Source: Hymenobacter nitidus | GTDB lineage: Bacteria > Bacteroidota > Bacteroidia > Cytophagales > Hymenobacteraceae | Length of the DNA stretch: 64,000 nucleotides | Direction: 5' to 3' | Assembly (NCBI RefSeq): GCF_020447315.1 | Contig: NZ_JAJADQ010000007.1 | Coordinates: 124,001-188,000, forward strand | Shown here: one piece after another, positions 1-8,003 of the stretch | How the letters are laid out: each line of letters starts with the position of its first letter | How positions within the stretch are numbered: the stretch's first letter is position 1 | The notes under the pieces: generated by a model | What the model was told of the DNA's origin: nothing | The model's input: the letters and a program-made list of their open reading frames with translations, nothing else | Database searches by the model: none | Translations under genes and position numbers: made by a program

Positions 1-46
1 GCGTCGTGGCTGGCTTCTGCCTCCTGGCTCCTTAACTTCTACAAGT

Positions 47-610
47 ATGTCTGAACAACGAGTTGCCTCCCGCTACGCCAAGTCCCTGCTGGATTTGGCC
101 GAGGAGCGCGGAACGCTGGAGCAAGTAAAGCAAGACATGGATCTGTTCCGCAAGACGCTGGAGCAAAACCGTGACCTGCGCCTGCTTTTGCGCAATCCCA
201 TCGTGAAGCACGATAAGAAGCTGGCTATTCTGAAGGCAATCTTCGGCGGCAAGGTGTCGGATATCACGGAGAAGTTTTTCTCCATCGTGACCCAGCACAA
301 CCGCGAAAGTGCCCTGGAGTGGGTCGCTACTGAGTTTCAAAGCCAGTACGATCTGCTGCGCGGCATGCAGGTGGCCCAGGTGACCACCGCGACTCCGCTG
401 GCTCCTGCCCTGCGCGAACAGCTGAACACGATTGTTCGCGAACAGTCGGGTCTGCAGAACGTTACGCTGCAGGAATCGGTTGATGAGTCGCTGATCGGTG
501 GCTTCATCCTGCGTGTCGGCGACCGTCAGCTCGACGAGTCGGTGCGCAACAGCTTGCGCAAGCTGCGCAATTCTTTTAAAGAGAACCCCTACCAACACCA
601 TATAAATTAA
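47..610 (+). CDS. atpH: ATP synthase F1 subunit delta
   Basis: This 187-residue protein matches the OSCP/delta family, which links the F1 head to the peripheral stalk of the F0F1 ATP synthase on the cytoplasmic side of the inner membrane. The first ~105 residues are the helical bundle that grips the alpha subunits. The C-terminal part carries the family-typical [17 protein letters not shown] stretch. Length is normal for the family. The ATG follows only 46 bases of window, so the upstream genes (expected atpF and others) are outside it. The stop lies 4 bases before the atpA start, so the two are co-transcribed. Confidence 0.95.
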   Translation: MSEQRVASRYAKSLLDLAEERGTLEQVKQDMDLFRKTLEQNRDLRLLLRNPIVKHDKKLAILKAIFGGKVSDITEKFFSIVTQHNRESALEWVATEFQSQYDLLRGMQVAQVTTATPLAPALREQLNTIVREQSGLQNVTLQESVDESLIGGFILRVGDRQLDESVRNSLRKLRNSFKENPYQHHIN

Positions 611-614
611 CAAC

Positions 615-2198
615 ATGGCAGACGTGCGTCCGGATGAAGTATCCGCCATTCTGCGGGAGCAGCTGTCCAACTTCAAGACCGAAGCCGAACTCGAAGAGGT
701 TGGTACGGTTCTCCAGGTTGGTGACGGTGTAGCCCGCATCTACGGGCTGGGCAATGCCCAGTCGGGGGAATTGATTGAATTTGAAAACGGCCTGCAGGCG
801 CTGGTTCTCAACCTGGAAGAAGATAACGTAGGTGCCGTAATGCTCGGCGACTACTCCGACATCCGGGAAGGTGCCACCGTGAAGCGGACCAATAAGATTG
901 CTTCTATTCAGGTTGGTGACGGCATCATCGGGCGCGTGGTAAACACGCTCGGTCAGCCCATCGACGGCCGCGGCCCTATTGCCGGCGAGACCTTCGATAT
1001 GCCCCTGGAGCGTAAGGCGCCCGGTGTAATCTACCGTCAGCCCGTAAACGAGCCCATGCAGACCGGTATCAAGGCTATCGACGCCATGATTCCGATTGGT
1101 CGGGGCCAGCGGGAGCTTATCATCGGCGACCGTCAGACGGGTAAGTCGACAGTAGCCCTTGACGCCATCCTGAACCAGCGCGAGTTCTTCGAGCGCGGCG
1201 AGCCGGTATTCTGCATCTACGTAGCCGTAGGCCAGAAAGCATCGACCGTAGCGCAGGTAGTAAACGCCCTGCAGCGTGGTGGTGCCATGGATTACACCGT
1301 GGTAGTTTCGGCGTCGGCTTCCGACCCGGCTCCCATGCAGTTCTTTGCGCCCTTCACTGGTGCCGCCATCGGCGAATTCTTCCGTGATACGGGTCGTCCT
1401 GCCCTGGTTGTCTATGATGACTTGTCGAAGCAGGCCGTAGCCTACCGCGAAGTGTCGCTGCTGCTGCGTCGTCCTCCCGGACGTGAGGCATACCCCGGTG
1501 ACGTATTCTACCTGCACAGCCGCCTCTTGGAGCGTGCCGCGAAGATCAACGCTTCCGACACGATTGCGGCCGACATGAACGACCTGCCTCCCAGCATCAA
1601 GCACCTGGTGAAAGGCGGTGGCTCGCTGACGGCTCTGCCCATCATCGAAACCCAGGCTGGTGACGTTTCGGCTTATATCCCAACGAACGTAATTTCGATT
1701 ACGGACGGCCAGATCTTCCTCGAAACCAACCTCTTCAACTCGGGTGTGCGTCCCGCCATTAACGTTGGTATCTCGGTATCGCGCGTAGGTGGTAACGCCC
1801 AGATCAAGTCGATGAAGAAGGTAGCTGGTACGCTGAAGCTCGACCAGGCCCAGTTCCGCGAGTTGGAAGCCTTCGCCAAGTTCGGCTCCGACCTCGACGC
1901 CTCGACCAAGCTCACTATCGAGCGGGGCCGTCGTAACCTCGAAATCCTGAAGCAGCCCCAGTTCTCGCCCGTGAAGGTAGAAGACCAGGTGGCTATCATT
2001 TACGCCGCCACCAACGGTCTGCTTGACCTGGTGCCCGTCGACAAGGTTCGGGCCTTCGAAACTGAGTTCCGTCAGGTGATGCAGTCGCGCCACCCCGAGG
2101 AGCTCAAAGCGCTGAAAGCCGGCAAGCTGGATGATACCATCACCGGTGCCATCCGTCAGGTTGCCAAAGACCTATCGGCGGTTTACGCTAATAAGTAA
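615..2198 (+). CDS. atpA: ATP synthase F1 subunit alpha
   Basis: Catalytic-core alpha subunit, 527 residues, forming the alpha3-beta3 ring of F1 with AtpD. The Walker A loop GDRQTGKS is at residues 171-178 with Lys177. The [15 protein letters not shown] stretch and the [14 protein letters not shown] signature are both present, so the subunit looks intact. Its N-terminal beta-barrel begins at about residue 25. It starts 4 bases after atpH. An 84-base gap with an inverted repeat of GGTTTTTGG words separates it from atpG. The beta and epsilon genes (atpD, atpC) are not downstream, which fits the split ATP synthase loci known in many Bacteroidota. Confidence 0.98.
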   Translation: MADVRPDEVSAILREQLSNFKTEAELEEVGTVLQVGDGVARIYGLGNAQSGELIEFENGLQALVLNLEEDNVGAVMLGDYSDIREGATVKRTNKIASIQVGDGIIGRVVNTLGQPIDGRGPIAGETFDMPLERKAPGVIYRQPVNEPMQTGIKAIDAMIPIGRGQRELIIGDRQTGKSTVALDAILNQREFFERGEPVFCIYVAVGQKASTVAQVVNALQRGGAMDYTVVVSASASDPAPMQFFAPFTGAAIGEFFRDTGRPALVVYDDLSKQAVAYREVSLLLRRPPGREAYPGDVFYLHSRLLERAAKINASDTIAADMNDLPPSIKHLVKGGGSLTALPIIETQAGDVSAYIPTNVISITDGQIFLETNLFNSGVRPAINVGISVSRVGGNAQIKSMKKVAGTLKLDQAQFRELEAFAKFGSDLDASTKLTIERGRRNLEILKQPQFSPVKVEDQVAIIYAATNGLLDLVPVDKVRAFETEFRQVMQSRHPEELKALKAGKLDDTITGAIRQVAKDLSAVYANK

Positions 2199-2200
2199 TT

Positions 2201-2261
2201 GGTTTTTGGCTTTTGGTTTTTGGTTTTTGGCTCTCGGGTCAGACGCCAAAAACCAAAAACC
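2201..2261. repeat. Inverted repeat of GGTTTTTGG words between atpA and atpG
   Basis: The left arm at 2215-2231 and the right arm at 2245-2261 are perfect 17-base complements around a 13-base loop. A further partial GGTTTTTGGC copy sits at 2201-2210. It would form a stable hairpin in the atp mRNA. It lacks the GC-rich stem plus T-run of the terminators elsewhere in the window, so read-through into atpG is likely. Confidence 0.8.
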
Positions 2262-2282
2262 AGAAACAAATAACCCAACTGA

Positions 2283-3179
2283 ATGGCTAGCTTAAAAGAA
2301 GTCCGCAACCGCATTGTATCGGTGCAAAGCACGCAGCAAATCACCAAAGCCATGAAAATGGTGGCGGCCGCCAAGCTGCGTCGCGCCCAGGACAACATCC
2401 TGCGCATGCGCCCCTACGCCCAGCGGCTCAACAGCATTCTGAGCAACCTCACCAGCCTGGCCGGTGACGACGTAGTGAGCGAATACGGGGTGCAGCGCGA
2501 CGTGCGCCGCGTGCTGATTATCGCCATTACTTCCGACCGGGGCCTGGCGGGCGCCTTCAACAGCAACATCTTCAAGGGGGTGAATGCCCTCATTGCGGAG
2601 CGGTATGCTGCTCAGGCTGCGGCCGGCACCATTACGGTAATGGCCATCGGTAAGCGCGCCCACGAGTACTTCTCGAAGCGCGGCCCCGTGCTGGGCAACT
2701 ACACCCACGTATTCGGGCAGCTGTCCTTCGATACGGTGCGCGTAGCCGCCGAGCAGGCCATGGAAGGTTTCCGCACCGGTCAGTTCGACGAGGTAACGAT
2801 GGTCTACAATGAGTTCAAGAACGTGGCTACCCAAGTGGTGCGGGCCGAGCAGCTGCTGCCCCTGGTAGCCGCCGAGGCTCCCGCTGCTACGGCTGCCCCT
2901 GCCTCGAACACGGACTATATCTTCGAGCCCTCGAAGGAGGAAATCGTGCAGACCCTGATTCCCCAGTCGCTGAAGGTGCAGCTCTACAAGGCAGTGCTGG
3001 AAAGCAACGCCTCGGAACACGGTGCCCGCATGACGGCCATGGACAAAGCCACGGAAAACGCCGGGGAGTTGCTCAAGTCGCTCAAGCTGACTTACAACCG
3101 CACGCGTCAGGCGGCTATTACCACCGAGATTCTCGAAATTGTGGGTGGTGCCGAAGCTCTGGCGGCCAGCCGCGGCTAG
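2283..3179 (+). CDS. atpG: ATP synthase F1 subunit gamma
   Basis: The 298-residue gamma subunit is the rotor shaft of F1. The N-terminal helix reads MASLKEVRNRIVSVQST followed by QQITKAMKMVAAAKLRRAQ, and the C-terminal helix contains RMTAMDKATENAGELL and YNRTRQAAITTEILEIVGG. Both are family signatures and form the coiled coil inside the alpha3-beta3 ring. Residues ~198-208 are Ala/Pro-rich (AAEAPAATAAPAS), a linker-like insertion. It is the last gene of the operon and is followed after 22 bases by a strong terminator. Confidence 0.97.
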   Translation: MASLKEVRNRIVSVQSTQQITKAMKMVAAAKLRRAQDNILRMRPYAQRLNSILSNLTSLAGDDVVSEYGVQRDVRRVLIIAITSDRGLAGAFNSNIFKGVNALIAERYAAQAAAGTITVMAIGKRAHEYFSKRGPVLGNYTHVFGQLSFDTVRVAAEQAMEGFRTGQFDEVTMVYNEFKNVATQVVRAEQLLPLVAAEAPAATAAPASNTDYIFEPSKEEIVQTLIPQSLKVQLYKAVLESNASEHGARMTAMDKATENAGELLKSLKLTYNRTRQAAITTEILEIVGGAEALAASRG

Positions 3180-3201
3180 GGATACGCTGATATAATTTCT
3201 G

Positions 3202-3236
3202 AAAGGCCCGCTTCCGCAAGGAGGCGGGCCTTTTTC
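3202..3236 (+). terminator. Rho-independent terminator of the atp operon
   Basis: AAAGGCCCGC pairs with GCGGGCCTTT across a short loop, and T residues follow. It lies 22 bases after the atpG stop and closes the operon. Confidence 0.9.
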
Positions 3237-3420
3237 GTTTGGTTGTCAGGAGTTGATAACTGAAATTATAGCACCTGATGGTCTCGTTCACTGCTGACAA
3301 AGCTTTACCTTGTCTGTCTCTACAGACTCCGAGCCACTCAGTTAATAGTAAAAAATAGCAGGGATAAGATAGTAACGCTAGGAGCGAAGCTATTTTACCC
3401 TATACCTCTAACGCATATAT

Positions 3421-5148
3421 ATGCATCGTGATTCCGGCTTCATGAGAAGCTACAGCTGTCAGCAGCTACGATACACCATGGCCCTGTTGTTTTTCTTACA
3501 GGTAATAGGTTTGACCCAGGCCCGTTGTCAGTCCTTCGATTTGGCGTTGCTGGCTGGAACCTCTACTTCGCGTGCCAACAGCGAAATAAGTAGCACAACT
3601 ACTGATGCCAACGGCAACATATATATTACAGGTCGTTTTTTTGATTCCGTTCGATTCGGAAACTCACTCCTGACCAGCGTTGGCGAGGCCGATATATTCG
3701 TAGCTAAGCTTAGTCCTGAAGGTCAATGGCAGTGGGCCGTACAAGCCGGTGGCCCTGACTTTGATGCAGCAGAAGGTATAGCACTTGATGCCAGGGGGAT
3801 GCTTCATGTTGCCGGCAACTTTCATGGCATTACCATGCAACTGGGCACGGTGGCCATTTCCAGCTTTGGTGTTCAGAGTGGCTTTGTAGGCCAGCTCAGT
3901 AGCGCCGGGGTCTGGCAATCAGCCATCGCCGCAAATAGTTTACTTATCACTGCCCTAGCGGTTGATGCCAGTGGTAATGCTTACGTCACGGGAAACTTTG
4001 GAAGTCCGCTAAGCTTGGGCACTTTTAGATTAAATCCTGCTGGTGGTTATGGGAAAGACGATGTCTTCGTGGCAAAGCTTTCGGCTACTGGCACGTGGCT
4101 ATGGGCTACGCGGGCTGGCGGCGAGGAGCATGATATCAGTACGGGAGTGGCACTTGATGCTAGTAACAACGTTTACTTAACGGGGCGCTTTTACAATCGG
4201 GCTACTTTTGGATCAACTATTCTTTCCAGCACCACTCCTGTTATCAACCAAGATGTGTTTGTAACTAAGCTAAGCCCGACTGGAACGTGGCTCTGGGCTG
4301 TGAAAGGTGGGAGCGGCTACTCTGACACTGGGCTGGCAATTACAACCGATGCTATTGGCAGTGTGTATGTAACCGGAATATACGATGCGGCCTTTGCAGC
4401 TGGTGGGGCTTATTTTGGTACTACGCTGCTTCCCCCCAGCACTAATGGTACCGACATATTCGTGGCAAAACTCACCACGGATGGTGTTTGGCAATGGGCC
4501 GCTAGTGCCGGGGGCAACTACTGGGATGAGCCGAGCGGCGTGGCTCTGGATAGACAAGGAAACGTATATGTAAGTGGTTACTTCAACGGGCCTGCCCGAT
4601 TTGGTGCTTACTCCTTCGCCAATCAAGGCAATATGGACATCGACGCTTTTATAGCATGCCTTACACCCAATGGTGCGTGGCAATGGGCGTTGAAGGGTGG
4701 TGGTACTACGGGTATCGATGCCGGCACTGGTGTGACTATCGACGTACAAGGCCGAGCCTATCTGGTCGGTACCCTTTTTGGCACTACAGCTACTTTTGGT
4801 ACTCACAGCCTAGTGACCAACATGCGCACTGGGTTTGTGGCTCGGGTAGGATCCCCGATGCTCAGCACCTTGCCCGGTAGTGGAAACGTCAGCGCATGGG
4901 CTGTCAGTTTGTATCCAAACCCGGCGACGGACTACGTCACGCTGGATTTGCCCGCTGCGCTCAGTGCCCGGCAGGTGCAGGCCACGGTCTATAACGCCAT
5001 GGGCCAGTTAATCAGCACTCAAACTCTTCCGCTGCCCGCGAGAGCCAGCACGCTGGAACTGCGGGTAGCCGGTATGCAGCCTGGCTGCTACATGCTACGG
5101 GTGCAGGCAGCCAATGAGGTAGCGGTGCGCCGCCTCAGCGTTTATTAG
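3421..5148 (+). CDS. T9SS-sorted SBBP-type repeat protein
   Basis: Predicted secreted protein of 575 residues. An N-terminal signal peptide (hydrophobic segment MALLFFLQVIGL at ~20-31, cleavage near AxCQS) exports it to the periplasm. Residues ~45-480 hold about eight copies of a repeat with the pattern GVALDxxxNVYxTGxF followed by DVFVxKLSxxGxWxWAxxAGG. This is typical of SBBP/beta-propeller proteins. Residues ~492-575 form a type A T9SS sorting domain (VSLYPNPATDYVTLDLP and a final VRRLSVY), so it should cross the outer membrane and be anchored or released. Met8 or Met20 are alternative starts. The ligand is unknown. Confidence 0.9.
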   Translation: MHRDSGFMRSYSCQQLRYTMALLFFLQVIGLTQARCQSFDLALLAGTSTSRANSEISSTTTDANGNIYITGRFFDSVRFGNSLLTSVGEADIFVAKLSPEGQWQWAVQAGGPDFDAAEGIALDARGMLHVAGNFHGITMQLGTVAISSFGVQSGFVGQLSSAGVWQSAIAANSLLITALAVDASGNAYVTGNFGSPLSLGTFRLNPAGGYGKDDVFVAKLSATGTWLWATRAGGEEHDISTGVALDASNNVYLTGRFYNRATFGSTILSSTTPVINQDVFVTKLSPTGTWLWAVKGGSGYSDTGLAITTDAIGSVYVTGIYDAAFAAGGAYFGTTLLPPSTNGTDIFVAKLTTDGVWQWAASAGGNYWDEPSGVALDRQGNVYVSGYFNGPARFGAYSFANQGNMDIDAFIACLTPNGAWQWALKGGGTTGIDAGTGVTIDVQGRAYLVGTLFGTTATFGTHSLVTNMRTGFVARVGSPMLSTLPGSGNVSAWAVSLYPNPATDYVTLDLPAALSARQVQATVYNAMGQLISTQTLPLPARASTLELRVAGMQPGCYMLRVQAANEVAVRRLSVY

Positions 5149-5195
5149 CGACCGGCTTCAGCGTCTTTGCACTCAGGTGCTACACGCCTCCCTCT

Positions 5196-5267
5196 ATCGA
5201 AACGCTCCACTTGGCTCGGAGCTGGGTAGGGCATTTCTTCTAGTTGCAATAAACGCATGGATAGCGC
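5196..5267. repeat. Diverged 72-bp repeat, copy 1
   Basis: Starting at ATCGAAACGC, this stretch resembles 6038-6110 base for base over about 72 positions, with visible substitutions and one indel. The two copies flank the secreted-protein gene at 5407. Each can form a weak hairpin (AACGCTCC with GGGCATTTC here). It lies within a 258-base gap that otherwise holds no recognisable gene. Confidence 0.65.
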
Positions 5268-5406
5268 AGCAACTGGTGCGGACCAACAGTTAGGCGGAAA
5301 CGAAATGGGGGCGTATTCCTGCAAAGCTGCGGCCCAAGCCACCGTCAGCTTGCCACTACTGCCGGCTTGCCCCGTATAAGCAGGGTCCACTACTGCTCAA
5401 TGCCTT

Positions 5407-5991
5407 ATGGTCCGTCCCTCTTTGCTTGTTCTGTACAGTTTGCTGCTGGCTGGCCCGGCTACTGCCCAAACCCCTAAGCCAGCCCCCGGCCAAGTTGCGG
5501 CGCCCATGGGATTTAAATGGCAGCTACTGCCGGAGGTAAAAGCGGCTATGCTGCTGCCCTACACCTGGAGCTACAAGGCCGAAACCAGCCGCGACGCCCA
5601 GGCCTACTTCCTCACCCGGGAGCGAATCGTGCCCGGCGGCCAGTTCCAGACCGGCGTGTCACTGAACGTGGTGCGGCAAATGAAGGCCAAGTCCAAGCAG
5701 TCGGCTGCGGCCTATGCCCAGGCCTTCAGTGCCAGCAGCGGGCGTAAGGCCGGGCAGCAGGTGCTGGGGCAGGAGAGCAAGGTCCAAGGTCCCCTGCGTC
5801 TGTATGGCGTGCGCTACCGCGTAACGGGCGGCGCGGCTGGTGCCAAAATCATTCAGCAATGGGCTATTGCCAACACCGTTACCGATACCTTTTACCTACT
5901 GCTCTTCGAGAGTCCCGAGAAGGACTGGCCCCAGGCCTGGAAGTTGGGCGAGGAGATGATCAAGCAGCTTCGCCTCGACGCGGGTGTGTAG
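5407..5991 (+). CDS. Small secreted protein of unknown function
   Basis: A 194-residue protein with a clear Sec signal peptide (hydrophobic SLLVLYSLLLAGPA, cleavage after ATAQ at ~21), so probably periplasmic or outer-membrane associated. The mature part has no cysteine and no motif that I recognise. It contains a basic segment (VVRQMKAKSKQSAAAYAQAF) and a C-terminal half with FYLLLFESPEKDWPQAWKLGEEMIKQLRL, which resembles the end of small PsbP/DUF1795-like folds, a weak guess only. It stands alone between two copies of a diverged repeat, with a hairpin terminator after it. Confidence 0.8.
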   Translation: MVRPSLLVLYSLLLAGPATAQTPKPAPGQVAAPMGFKWQLLPEVKAAMLLPYTWSYKAETSRDAQAYFLTRERIVPGGQFQTGVSLNVVRQMKAKSKQSAAAYAQAFSASSGRKAGQQVLGQESKVQGPLRLYGVRYRVTGGAAGAKIIQQWAIANTVTDTFYLLLFESPEKDWPQAWKLGEEMIKQLRLDAGV

Positions 5992-6037
5992 GAGCCCCTT
6001 TAGCCCATGCTTCTGGCTACTAGCAATCCTTGGTAGC

Positions 6038-6110
6038 ATCGAAAACGCCCTGCCTGACACGGAGCCGGGTGGGGCGTTTCTGGTAGTTGCGATAGGCGAA
6101 TGAATAACGG
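6038..6110. repeat. Diverged 72-bp repeat, copy 2
   Basis: Homologous to 5196-5267. The hairpin is better preserved here: AAACGCCC at 6043-6050 pairs with GGGCGTTT at 6072-6079, so this copy may terminate the 5407 transcript. On the minus strand one frame is open through this copy but is interrupted by a TAG in copy 1. The origin could therefore be a decayed coding element, but this is not established. Confidence 0.65.
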
Positions 6111-6195
6111 AAAAGCCGGAGCGGGCACTTAGTGCAGCAATTCAGTTGCTTCTAACAGATAAAGCCGAAAAGCCAGATATAACAGCGGCTACCGC

Positions 6196-6831
6196 CTAAG
6201 AAGTTGGGCTTATCCGCGTTAGCAGGGCTACTTCGGCGCGCAGGGCGGCTACGCGGCACGCCAGCAGCAGGCGGGCCGCGGCCGTAGCGGCCGGGTCGGG
6301 TTCGTCGCGGGCCAGGTCGGTAGCCAGGGCGCCCAGCCAACGGGCGTAGCGGGCGGTTTCGGCGGGCTCGGTGGGGAAGGGGGCCGTCTGGAGTTGGGCC
6401 AGACCCCGGCGGCGGCGTGCCAGGGCCACGGCCCGGGCCTGCTGCTGGGCCAGGCGCTGGCCCAACTCCTGCAGCTGCTGGCGGCCGTCGAGCAGGCGCT
6501 GGCGCAGCGGCTCAGCCGCCGGAGTAGCCGCGGTGGGCAGCTCGGTGGCCTGTAGCAGGGCATCGGGGGCGGACAGGGCCGCCAGCGGGTCGTAGAGTGG
6601 AGGCTCGGGCAGCGCGGCCGGGCCCTGGCCCAGGGGCGGGGGCAGCAGGCGGCTCAACCCCTGCAGGCGCGGGGCCAAGGCCGGGGGCAAACCTTTACGC
6701 CGGGCTTCCACGTGAGCCACAAAGCTGGCCGACACATCTAGGTAGCTGGCCAGCTGTCGCACTGATAAACCCAGATGGGCGCGCACGGCCGCCATCAGTG
6801 TAACCTCAGATTCTGAAGCAGAACTATTCAT
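6196..6831 (-). CDS. XRE-type helix-turn-helix regulator with coiled-coil tail
   Basis: A 211-residue predicted DNA-binding protein. The ATG at 6831 is preferred over the in-frame TTG at 6840. Residues ~10-50 form a Cro/C1-type HTH (VRAHLGLSVRQLASYLDVSA followed by SFVAHVEARRKGLP). A Pro/Leu-rich linker follows, then a long Arg/Gln/Ala-rich helical region (QQLQELGQRLAQQQARAVAL) that is likely a coiled coil for oligomerisation. Composition is very rich in Ala, Leu and Arg. The upstream region carries GTTTACC/GGTAAAC sites at 44-bp spacing, which suggests autoregulation. No partner gene is evident. The target genes are unknown. Confidence 0.8.
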   Translation of the reverse strand: MNSSASESEVTLMAAVRAHLGLSVRQLASYLDVSASFVAHVEARRKGLPPALAPRLQGLSRLLPPPLGQGPAALPEPPLYDPLAALSAPDALLQATELPTAATPAAEPLRQRLLDGRQQLQELGQRLAQQQARAVALARRRRGLAQLQTAPFPTEPAETARYARWLGALATDLARDEPDPAATAAARLLLACRVAALRAEVALLTRISPTS

Positions 6832-6891
6832 AGAGCTCAAAAAAGTATTTTATCTTCGGGGCCACCAGGTAGCCAGCCGGAGTTTTGGCAG

Positions 6892-7015
6892 GTAAATTCA
6901 GATGTACATGTGAGATGGGTGTTTACCTGATATTGGTAAACCCCATACAATAATATCAGTGTGCGTTTACCGGTATCTGGTAAAAATGTACTTGTATACG
7001 CTATACGTGTTTACC
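6892..7015. promoter_or_regulatory. Phased operator array (GTTTACC-N7-GGTAAAC)
   Basis: Two dyads, GTTTACC-N7-GGTAAAC at 6921-6941 and GTTTACC-N7-GGTAAAA at 6965-6985, are flanked by a half site GGTAAA at 6892 and a half site GTTTACC at 7009. The starts 6921, 6965 and 7009 are exactly 44 bases apart. The array lies between the 3' end of the HAD gene and the 5' end of the HTH gene, so it most likely controls the latter. Binding by that protein is an inference. Confidence 0.6.
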
Positions 7016-7064
7016 TACACCGTGGCCGACCTGTGTCTGTTGCGCAGGTGTTGCGGCAGAGTAT

Positions 7065-7793
7065 TTAGAGCTTCATGTAGTTCCGCTTGGCCATTTCCTT
7101 GCTCGGCTTGGGCACCTCTGGGTGCTGCGCCAGCAACTCCCGCACCTGCTCGGGCATGAGGTTAGTGAAGTCCTTGATGACTTGGAGCGGGGCCTGAAAC
7201 TGCTCGGGTTTGAGGCCGCTGCTCACGGCGATGCAGCGCATGCCGGCTTTGTAGGCCGCCTGCTCCCCCAGAATGGCATCCTCAAAGACCACGCACCGCT
7301 CGGGGGGCACGCCCAGCTTTTGGGCTGCTACCGTGAAGGTATCGGCGTGGGGCTTGCCGTTTTCCACGTCGGCCTTACCCACCACCACATCAAAGAAGCG
7401 GCGCAGATCCAGGTGGTCGATGATGTAGCCGATGGTTTCGGGGGCCGAGCCGGTGCCGAGCCCGATTTTGAAGCCGGCGGCGCGGGCGGCCGTCAGAAAC
7501 TGCGAGAGGCCCGCCGTTTCCTTGCGCTTGTCCCAGTAGAGCACCCGGTAGAGAAACTCGCGCTGGGCGGCGTATTCCTTGAGCTGCTTGGTGGGCACCG
7601 GGTGGCGGAACACGGTTTTGAGAATGTTGGTGGCCGGCATGCCGTTCAGGCGCCGAAGCAGCTGGCGGGCGTTGGTGGTCAGGCCAAGGTCGCGGAACAG
7701 GAGCTGGAAGGCTTTGGCCTGGTAGGGCGTATTGTTGATGAGCACGCCGTCCATGTCGAAAATGAGGGCGTAGGCAGGTTGTGAAGCGGGCAT
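7065..7793 (-). CDS. HAD-family hydrolase (beta-phosphoglucomutase-like)
   Basis: A 242-residue cytosolic HAD phosphatase or mutase of subfamily IA. Motif I is FDMDGV with the nucleophile Asp13 and acid/base Asp15. Motif II is the GLGTGSAPETI region. Motif IV is CVVFEDAILGEQAAYKAGM, with acidic residues for Mg2+ binding. The helical cap lies at residues ~25-95 (AKAFQLLFRDLGL onward). The architecture fits beta-phosphoglucomutase or sugar-phosphate phosphatases, but the substrate cannot be read from the sequence. It is encoded alone. Its 3' end faces the operator array of the HTH gene. Confidence 0.88.
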   Translation of the reverse strand: MPASQPAYALIFDMDGVLINNTPYQAKAFQLLFRDLGLTTNARQLLRRLNGMPATNILKTVFRHPVPTKQLKEYAAQREFLYRVLYWDKRKETAGLSQFLTAARAAGFKIGLGTGSAPETIGYIIDHLDLRRFFDVVVGKADVENGKPHADTFTVAAQKLGVPPERCVVFEDAILGEQAAYKAGMRCIAVSSGLKPEQFQAPLQVIKDFTNLMPEQVRELLAQHPEVPKPSKEMAKRNYMKL

Positions 7794-7931
7794 AAGTGGC
7801 GTACAAAGGATAGGGAATACACGAAAACTGAACCACAGGCAGGGGCAACAGAGCTGGCCTGACGGGTGGAGTAGACGTACGCGCGGGCCGCTATTTTGGC
7901 TACTGACGCCGGGATTCCGGACGCCGACTGT

Positions 7932-7939
7932 TACCTTTG
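7932..7939 (+). promoter_or_regulatory. Bacteroidota -7 box (TACCTTTG)
   Basis: TACCTTTG matches the TANNTTTG -7 consensus of Bacteroidota sigma factors. It sits 65 bases before the TTG start at 8004 and lies inside the longer open frame beginning at 7896, which argues against that longer start. No clear -33 TTTG was found at the usual spacing. Confidence 0.5.
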
Positions 7940-8003
7940 CGGCCGCTGTTGTTGGTTCGGATTGCTAACGGCCGCCACTCGGCTGAAAAAACGCGTTACT
8001 GAT

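Noticed and set aside
5145..5390. Minus-strand ORF of 81 codons in the gap after the T9SS gene
   Set aside because: Its frame is not kept well in the diverged copy at 6038-6110 and there is no family feature.
6892..7015. Iterons of a replication origin
   Set aside because: Only two full dyads and two half sites, no Rep or DnaA gene nearby and no DnaA boxes noticed; an operator role is simpler.
7896..8003. N-terminal extension of the PafA-type phosphatase
   Set aside because: It would include the TACCTTTG box and place the signal peptide inside the protein; the TTG at 8004 is more consistent.
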